NCBI GenBank assembly: GCA_012032075.1 | Contig: JAAURU010000286.1 | Location: 1-5,120, forward strand | Source of the DNA: Flavobacterium sp. | GTDB lineage: Bacteria; Bacteroidota; Bacteroidia; Flavobacteriales; Flavobacteriaceae | Direction: 5' to 3' | Length of the DNA: 5,120 nucleotides | Shown: piece by piece, positions 1-5,120 of the stretch | Numbering within the stretch: position 1 is the first letter of the stretch | Layout: every line of letters begins with the position of its first letter | Position numbers and translations under genes: made by a program | The notes under the pieces: model-generated | The model's database searches: none | Seen by the model: the letters and a program-made list of their open reading frames with translations, nothing else | Told to the model about the DNA's origin: nothing

Positions 1-29
1 GAATAGGTTGGAAAATGTAATGGCTTCAT
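1..29 (-). CDS. 5' end of a divergent HsdR-N-terminal-domain protein (runs off left edge)
   Basis: Only the first nine codons and two bases of a tenth are visible, reading MKPLHFPTYS (the last codon begins TC, so it must be Ser). Seen: an ATG at 29-27 just downstream of a well-formed promoter on the same strand. Known: flavobacterial proteins called type I restriction enzyme HsdR N-terminal domain-containing protein begin with an M-x-x-LNFPxY-like sequence, and I recall them as divergent neighbours of holA. Inference: this is that gene. The domain resembles the nuclease part of restriction subunit R, but the flavobacterial protein is a short stand-alone one of unclear role, so restriction activity should not be assumed. 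Ten residues are too few for certainty. Confidence 0.55.
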
Positions 30-33
30 TAGA

Positions 34-63
34 CAAAATTAAGTAAATATTATAAACTGCCAA
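34..63 (-). promoter_or_regulatory. Bacteroidota-type promoter for the divergent left-edge gene
   Basis: On the minus strand there is TTG at 63-61, a spacer of exactly 19 bases (60-42), then TAATTTTG at 41-34. This fits the Bacteroidota primary sigma factor pattern TTG-N(17-23)-TAnnTTTG at every fixed position. The -7 box ends only four bases before the ATG at 29-27, so transcription should start at or next to the start codon, giving a leaderless or almost leaderless mRNA. The 60-base gap between this gene and holA must also hold the holA promoter, but no comparable box is visible on the plus strand. Confidence 0.6.
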
Positions 64-89
64 CTAATTACTGAACACTACAAACTATC

Positions 90-1091
90 ATGGACGAAGT
101 AATAAGAATTACAAAAGATATTAAAGCGGGAAATTTTAAACCTATCTATTTTTTCATGGGTGAAGAATCCTATTATATAGATAAATTAACTGAATTTATT
201 GAAGATAACATTTTAACAGAAGACGAAAAAGGCTTTAATCAGATGGTTTTGTATGGAAGAGATACTTCTATTGAAGAAATTGTTTCCAATGCTAAACGCT
301 ACCCAATGATGTCTGATAGACAAGTAGTTATTGTAAAAGAAGCGCAAGAATTAACTAGAACAATAGATAAACTTGAAGCTTATGCAGAAAACCCTCAACC
401 TACAACAGTTTTAGTTTTTGCATATAAATACAAAACTTTAGACAAGCGAAAAAATAATACAAAGCTTTTAGACAAAACAGGAGTAGTATGAAAGTAAAAA
501 ACTTTATGAAAACAAGTTGGAGATTGGATAAAACGTGTACTCTCTGGAAGTGGTTATGCCATTGAACCCAAAGCCGTTGCAATGCTTGTAGAATTCTTAG
601 GTACTGATTTATCAAAAATTAGCAATGAACTAGATAAATTAAAAATTGTTTTACCTAAGGGACACTCAATAACAGCAAAGGATATCGAGGAGAATATTGG
701 AATTAGTAAAGATTATAATAATTTTGAGTTACGAAAAGCAATAGGAGAAAAAGACCAATTAAAAGCCTATAAAATCATCACTTATTTTTCTCAAAATCAA
801 AAAGACAATCCAATTGTAGTTACAACTGGACTCGTTTTTGGTTTCTTTTCTCAATTACTACAATATCATGGATTAAAAGATAAATCAAAAGCAAATGTTG
901 CTAAAGTATTAAAAGTAAATCCCTATTTTGTATCTGACTATGATATTGCCATTAGAAATTATCCTATGAAAAAGGTTAGTGGAATAGTGGCAACACTAAG
1001 AGAAATTGATGTTAAAAGTAAAGGTGTCGGAGCAAATGCAATTTCTCAACATGATTTGTTGAAAGAAATGTTGGTTAAAATATTCAATTAA
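90..1091 (+). CDS. holA: DNA polymerase III subunit delta (HolA), frame broken by two small indels
   Basis: HolA is the clamp-loader delta subunit: it binds and opens the beta sliding clamp so the gamma/tau-delta-delta' complex can load it on DNA. The start MDEVIRITKDIKAGN and the segment IYFFMGEESYYIDKL fit the flavobacterial delta N-terminus. The C-terminal half, from about the LVEFLGTDLSKI motif to VKIFN, contains the collar-domain segment KDYNNFELRKAIGE. After 133 codons the frame meets TGA at 489-491. Adding two bases at 489 (probably a T run reduced to one T) gives F-ESKKLYEN from 490, and adding one base near 513 gives Q-VGDWIKRVLSGSGY in the original frame. The total deficit is three bases, so the repaired protein is about 334 residues, normal for the family. 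The downstream in-frame ATG at 582 is internal, not a real start. Sequence error is more likely than a pseudogene because the gene is expected to be essential. No Shine-Dalgarno site is seen. Confidence 0.93.
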
Positions 1092-1117
1092 ATAATTTAT
1101 AGAACTTTCACTATTAT

Positions 1118-1147
1118 TTTAAATAAATAATGGATTGTGTATCTTTG
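1118..1147 (+). promoter_or_regulatory. Probable Bacteroidota promoter upstream of the small membrane gene
   Basis: TATCTTTG at 1140-1147 matches the TAnnTTTG -7 box exactly. At the usual 19-base distance upstream, positions 1118-1120 read TTT instead of TTG, so the -33 element is weak. The expected transcript start near 1152-1157 gives a leader of about 30-35 bases before the ATG at 1188. The box lies in the 96-base gap after holA, so the small membrane gene and probably ettA can be transcribed separately from holA. Confidence 0.5.
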
Positions 1148-1187
1148 TAGGCTGAATTTTTTTAATTAAAATGAAAATATACATATT

Positions 1188-1369
1188 ATGGGAATGAATA
1201 AAAATACTGTACTGGCTTGGGCTACTTTTATTATGATAATTATGGGGTTGATTTTGATAGGATTAGGTGTGTATCGTTATGCAGATGTAGCTGGTTGGGG
1301 ATTTTCTGCTGTAGGTGTTGGTTTTTTGCAATTGCATGGGTTTTTAATGCATTAAAAGGTAGAGTTTAA
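1188..1369 (+). CDS. Small two-helix membrane protein, CAL67264-like, with one base missing
   Basis: The protein begins MGMNKNTVLAWATF and has two hydrophobic stretches: about residues 8-28 (LAWATFIMIIMGLILIGLGVY) and about 35-53 after a short RYADVAGW loop. It ends NALKGRV in the repaired frame. As written, the frame leaves the family sequence after VGVGF and ends at TAA 1353-1355 (55 residues). Adding one T to the run at 1322-1327 gives GFFAIAWVFNALKGRV and a stop at 1367-1369, for 60 residues. This fits what I recall as the CAL67264 family of small flavobacterial membrane proteins, of unknown function. ATG at 1194 is a possible second start. It lies 53 bases before ettA on the same strand and is probably co-transcribed with it. 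The membrane prediction is firm; the family name is from memory. Confidence 0.75.
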
Positions 1370-1422
1370 AAAAAGTTAGAAATTAGAAAAAAATAATTTA
1401 GAATTATACAATAATTAAGAAT

Positions 1423-3117
1423 ATGTCAGACGATAAGAAAGTAATTTTTTCAATGTCTAGAGTTAACAAGATTTACTCTAGTACTAATAAACAAGTTTTA
1501 AAAGACATCTATTTAAGTTTCTTTTATGGAGCAAAAATTGGTATTCTTGGTCTTAATGGTTCAGGAAAATCCTCATTATTAAAAATTATTGCTGGTTTAG
1601 ATAAAAACTTTCAAGGAGACTTAGTTTTTGCGCCTGGTTATACTGTAGGATATTTAGAGCAAGAACCACAATTAGATGAAACCAAAACAGTAATTGATAT
1701 TGTTAAAGAAGGTGCAGCAGAAATTTATGCTTTACTTGACGAATTTAATAAAATTAACGACAGTTTCGGACTTCCAGAAGTTTATGAAGATGCAGATAAA
1801 ATGCAAAAACTTATGGATCGTCAAGCAGAATTACAAGATAAAATAGATGCAGCTGGAGCTTGGGAAATTGATAATAAATTAGAGGTGGCAATGGATGCTT
1901 TACGAACTCCAGAAGCAGATACTCCTATTAATATACTTTCTGGTGGAGAAAAACGTAGGGTAGCTTTATGTCGTTTATTATTACAACAACCCGATGTTTT
2001 GTTATTAGATGAGCCAACGAATCACTTGGATGCAGAATCAGTACTTTGGTTAGAACAACATTTGCAACAATATGCAGGAACTGTAATTGCAGTAACTCAC
2101 GATAGGTATTTCTTAGATAACGTTGCTGGCTGGATTTTGGAATTAGATAGAGGAGAAGGTATTCCATGGAAAGGAAATTATTCTTCTTGGTTAGACCAAA
2201 AAACAAAACGTATGGAACAAGAAGAAAAAACAGCTTCAAAACGAAGAAAAACATTAGAACGAGAATTAGACTGGGTGCGTCAAGGTGCAAAAGGAAGACA
2301 AACAAAGCAAAAAGCACGTTTGCAAAATTATGACAAACTCTTAAATGAAGATCAAAAAGTTTTAGATGAGAAACTAGAGATTTATATTCCAAATGGTCCT
2401 CGTTTAGGAACAAATGTCATTGAAGCTAAACATGTGGCTAAAGCTTTTGGAGATAAATTACTATATGATGATTTGAATTTCACCTTACCACAAGCTGGAA
2501 TTGTTGGAATTATTGGTCCAAATGGTGCTGGAAAATCTACTATTTTTAAAATGATTATGGGAGAACAAACTCCAGATAGCGGTAATTTTTCAATTGGTGA
2601 AACAGTTAAAATAGCTTATGTTGACCAATCTCATAGCGATATTGACCCAGAAAAATCAATTTATGAAAACTTCTGTGATGGACAAGAATTAATGTTAATG
2701 GGAGGGAGACAAGTGAATTCTCGCGCTTATCTATCACGTTTTAACTTTGGAGGAAGTGACCAAAATAAAAAAGTGGCTACACTTTCTGGAGGAGAACGAA
2801 ATAGATTGCATTTAGCCATGACTTTAAAAGAAGAAGGAAACGTACTTTTATTAGATGAGCCCACGAATGATTTGGACATCAATACGTTAAGAGCTTTAGA
2901 AGAAGGTTTAGAAAATTTTGCTGGTTGTGCTGTAATTATTTCTCACGATAGATGGTTTCTAGATCGTGTTTGTACACATATTTTAGCTTTTGAAGGAGAT
3001 TCTCAAGTGTATTATTTTGAAGGAAGTTTTTCAGAATATGAAGAAAACAAACGAAAACGTTTAGGAAAAGAAGTTACACCAACAAGAATAAAATACAAAA
3101 AATTGATTAGAAATTAA
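1423..3117 (+). CDS. ettA: Energy-dependent translational throttle protein EttA (ABC-F ATPase)
   Basis: This intact 564-residue protein has two ATP-binding cassettes and no membrane segment, as expected for an ABC-F translation factor. Cassette 1 has Walker A GLNGSGKS (43-50), signature LSGGE (172-176), Walker B ending in D196-E197 and switch His226. Cassette 2 has Walker A GPNGAGKS (365-372), signature LSGGE (454-458), Walker B ending in D478-E479 and His508. An insert between Walker A and the signature of cassette 1 (about 95-140) is the arm that contacts the ribosome. The basic, charged linker (about 250-320) corresponds to the P-site tRNA interaction motif. Both catalytic Glu residues are present. 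Known for E. coli EttA: it binds the ribosomal E site and gates the first peptide bond according to the ADP/ATP ratio. The length and the C-terminus RIKYKKLIRN fit the EttA subgroup better than Uup or resistance ABC-F types. It is the only sizeable gene here without a frameshift. Confidence 0.96.
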   Translation: MSDDKKVIFSMSRVNKIYSSTNKQVLKDIYLSFFYGAKIGILGLNGSGKSSLLKIIAGLDKNFQGDLVFAPGYTVGYLEQEPQLDETKTVIDIVKEGAAEIYALLDEFNKINDSFGLPEVYEDADKMQKLMDRQAELQDKIDAAGAWEIDNKLEVAMDALRTPEADTPINILSGGEKRRVALCRLLLQQPDVLLLDEPTNHLDAESVLWLEQHLQQYAGTVIAVTHDRYFLDNVAGWILELDRGEGIPWKGNYSSWLDQKTKRMEQEEKTASKRRKTLERELDWVRQGAKGRQTKQKARLQNYDKLLNEDQKVLDEKLEIYIPNGPRLGTNVIEAKHVAKAFGDKLLYDDLNFTLPQAGIVGIIGPNGAGKSTIFKMIMGEQTPDSGNFSIGETVKIAYVDQSHSDIDPEKSIYENFCDGQELMLMGGRQVNSRAYLSRFNFGGSDQNKKVATLSGGERNRLHLAMTLKEEGNVLLLDEPTNDLDINTLRALEEGLENFAGCAVIISHDRWFLDRVCTHILAFEGDSQVYYFEGSFSEYEENKRKRLGKEVTPTRIKYKKLIRN

Positions 3118-3122
3118 TTAAA

Positions 3123-3146
3123 TTAACAATTATTATTTGTTGTTAA
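3123..3146 (+). repeat. AT-rich 7-base inverted repeat between ettA and the kinase gene
   Basis: TTAACAA at 3123-3129 and TTGTTAA at 3140-3146 are perfect reverse complements with a 10-base loop. It begins six bases after the ettA stop and covers the proposed TTG starts of the next gene. The stem has one G-C pair and no clean T tail, so it is a poor terminator candidate. It could be a weak hairpin or a protein-binding palindrome, or chance in such AT-rich DNA. Confidence 0.3.
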
Positions 3147-5120
3147 CCAAACACATACATAGTTTTCTTACTCCAACAATTATACTATTATTATTTTGTT
3201 GTAGTAGTCATGTTTTTGGTCAAAAAAGCAAAAATTTTAATGACCCTAATGCAGACGAACTTTTAAATCTATCAATTCAATCAATTAACGCTCTTGAAAT
3301 AGATAAAGGCTTGAATTATGCAGAAGATTTATTAAATTATTCCTTAAAAATAAAAAATCATTATTTTATTTCAAAAGCATATAATCAAATTGCTATTTGT
3401 AATGAAGAATTAAATGATTTAAAAAAAGCTGAAATTTATTATTTAAAAGCTATTGATTATGCTAAACTAACAAATGATAATATATTATTAAATTATGTTT
3501 ACACTAATATAGCAAATTTGTATTATTTTATCAAATTGATAACCAAAAAGCAATAGTAAATTACAAAGAGTCTTACAAATACGCCTTAATTTCAAAAAAA
3601 TCTGAGGATATAGCTTTTTCTAAAGTTGGTTTAATACAAACACATATAGAAATTAATAAATTAGATATTGTATTTAATCATCTTACCGATTTAAAATATT
3701 ATGAAAAAGAATTAAACGATTATAGAATTAGTATTCTATACTACTCTCTATTAGGCTCATATTACAATAAAAGAGAAAAATATTCTGTCGCAGAGAAAAA
3801 TTATTTGATTGCCTCTAATTTTATTGACAAAATTACAATTGATTATGATAAATTTTATGCAGTTGATGTTTATAAAGAAATATATGAATTTTATAAAAAC
3901 CAAAATAAATTTGATAAAGCATTAGAATTTCTTGAAAAACATGATGAAATTGAAGATGGTATTCATGCAAAAGAAATAGAAAGACAAATAAAAGTCTTTG
4001 GTTCGCCTATTGAAGCAAAAGTATCTAACTTAAAAATTCAAAAAATTGAAGCTGAAAAAAAATTTCAAGATGCTAAATTACAAAAGACTAATTTAGTTAA
4101 TAGAATTATTATTATAGTTGTAATTTTCTTGTTTTTGATGATCATTATTATATCAAGATATTCTTTTATTACTAAGAAATATAATAAGAAACTAAAAACT
4201 ACTAATGAAGCTCTTGAAGTTTCTATGCAAAAAGCAGAAGTTGCCAATCAAATTAAATCTAAATTCATTGCAACCATTACACACGAATTAAGAACACCTT
4301 TGTATGGAGTTATTGGTATTACAAATATTCTAGGTAACGATTACAAAGAATTAAAAGATAGCCAACATCTAAAATCCCTTGAGTTTTCTGCAAAATATTT
4401 ATTGCAGCTTGTTAATGATGTACTCATTATGAGTAAAATTGACGATACTGAAATTCAATTAAATAAATCTTTATTTAATCTTGTTGAAGAACTTGAAACT
4501 ATTATTAATTCTTTGCAATTAATAGCGACTAAAAGCAATAATAAATTGTTTTTTTTACCAATTTTTCCATTGCCAAAAACTTGTTTCATCAGACAAAATA
4601 AGGTTGTCTCAAATTATTATCAATTTAATAAGTAATTCACTGAAATTTACTAAAGATGGAATAGTTTCATTAGAAGTTAAATTACAGAAATCAGAAAGTG
4701 AATTAGATTATATTGTGTTTGAAGTAAAAGACAACGGTATTGGAATTCCAGCAGCATTACATGAAAAGGTTTTGATAAATTTGTGCAAATTGAAAGAAAA
4801 GAAGATGATTATCAAGGAACTGGATTAGGTTTAACTATTGTAAAAAAATTAGTAAAAACTATTTAATGGTTCTATAAAATTAGAAAGTCAAGAAAATGTT
4901 GGTACCAATATTACTTTTTGTATTCCATTTGAAAAAATAGATCAAGAACAAATAAATAATCAAAAAGTTCTGTTTATTGAGAATTTTCAAGATAATTTAA
5001 AAGTTTTAGTTGTTGAAGACAATAAAATAAATCAAGTAGTTACCAGAAAAATTTTAGAATCAAAAAATCTTAACGCAGTAATAGTTGATGATGGTTATCA
5101 TGCTATTGAATTATTAAAAA
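3137..5120 (+). CDS. Hybrid sensor histidine kinase with TPR sensor region; five frame breaks, cut by right edge
   Basis: After repair of the frame the visible part is about 662 residues. Order: signal peptide (about 1-28, hydrophobic core 13-22, possible cut after VFG), TPR-like helical repeats (about 40-290, with motifs such as AYNQIAICNEELNDLKKAE), one membrane helix (324-339, Ile/Val/Phe rich), a short coiled linker, HisKA with H-box THELRTPL and phospho-acceptor His383, HATPase_c with N-box NLISN (497-501), G1 DNGIGIP (533-539) and G2 GTGLGL (562-567), then a receiver domain beginning VLVVEDN with acidic-pocket E628-D629. The receiver phospho-Asp lies beyond the edge. Role by family: the periplasmic TPRs sense an unknown signal and the cytoplasmic core autophosphorylates and passes phosphate to its own receiver. 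Breaks: one T short at 3526-3529, one T short at 4549-4556, one base short near 4587, one T short at 4770-4773, one extra A at 4854-4858. No ATG lies between the ettA stop and the signal peptide, so TTG at 3137 or 3140 is the best start; an in-frame TAA at 3119 limits extension. It lies 19 bases after ettA and no clear promoter is seen. Confidence 0.9.

Noticed and set aside
2..46. Plus-strand open frame of 14 codons ending in TAA at 44-46, possible tail of an upstream gene
   Set aside because: The opposite strand gives a better explanation: an ATG with a family-like N-terminus and a well-formed promoter over the same bases.
489..515. Programmed ribosomal frameshifting in holA
   Set aside because: Two shifts of different size would be needed within 25 bases, with no slippery heptamer and pseudoknot layout, and other genes in the window show the same kind of break.
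400..615. Minus-strand open frame of 71 codons
   Set aside because: It lies antisense to holA, has no family resemblance, and exists because AT-rich coding DNA has few stops on the other strand.
1376..1401. Possible promoter directly before ettA (TAATTTAG at 1394-1401)
   Set aside because: The box has one mismatch and only a TTA at a 15-base distance upstream; in this AT-rich spacer that is expected by chance, and the promoter at 1140-1147 can serve ettA.
1928..2413. Minus-strand open frame of 161 codons
   Set aside because: It is antisense to the conserved middle of ettA; its Leu/Phe-rich composition is the mirror of Lys/Glu/Gln-rich coding sequence.
1423..3117. ABC-F antibiotic-resistance protein
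   Set aside because: Length, linker and C-terminal sequence fit the housekeeping EttA subgroup and not the resistance subgroups.
4065..4247. Minus-strand open frame of 60 codons with an Ile-rich stretch
   Set aside because: It is antisense to the kinase membrane helix and linker; hydrophobicity comes from ATT/AAT symmetry.

Overview
The window comes from a very AT-rich genome (roughly 30% GC by eye) and looks like a member of the Bacteroidota, most likely a flavobacterium. Three things point there. The HolA and EttA proteins resemble flavobacterial versions. A short membrane gene of a flavobacterial family sits directly before ettA. Two sites match the Bacteroidota promoter pattern (TTG, about 19 bases, TAnnTTTG), while clear Shine-Dalgarno sites are absent.

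Layout from left to right. (1) At 1-29, minus strand, lies the extreme 5' end of a divergent gene whose first ten residues fit the flavobacterial HsdR-N-terminal-domain protein; its promoter lies at 34-63. (2) At 90-1091 is holA, the DNA polymerase III delta (clamp-loader) subunit, full length but with its frame broken at about 489 and about 513. (3) At 1188-1369 is a small two-helix membrane protein (CAL67264-like), with a promoter box at 1140-1147 and one base missing from a T run. (4) At 1423-3117 is an intact ABC-F protein of the EttA type. (5) From 3137 to the right edge is a large hybrid sensor histidine kinase: signal peptide, TPR repeats, one membrane helix, HisKA, HATPase_c and the beginning of a receiver domain. 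Its frame is broken at five places.

The genes do not form one pathway. They are housekeeping functions (replication clamp loading, translation control) beside a two-component sensor. Every protein-coding gene longer than a few codons, except ettA, carries small indels, mostly in T or A runs. Simple repair of those indels restores conserved family sequence on both sides. Because holA is expected to be essential and the decay is limited to 1-2 base indels, the best explanation is uncorrected sequencing or assembly error, not pseudogenes. I see no mobile element, CRISPR array, RNA gene or new defence system. The most interesting biology is the small membrane protein paired with EttA and the apparently leaderless start of the divergent gene.
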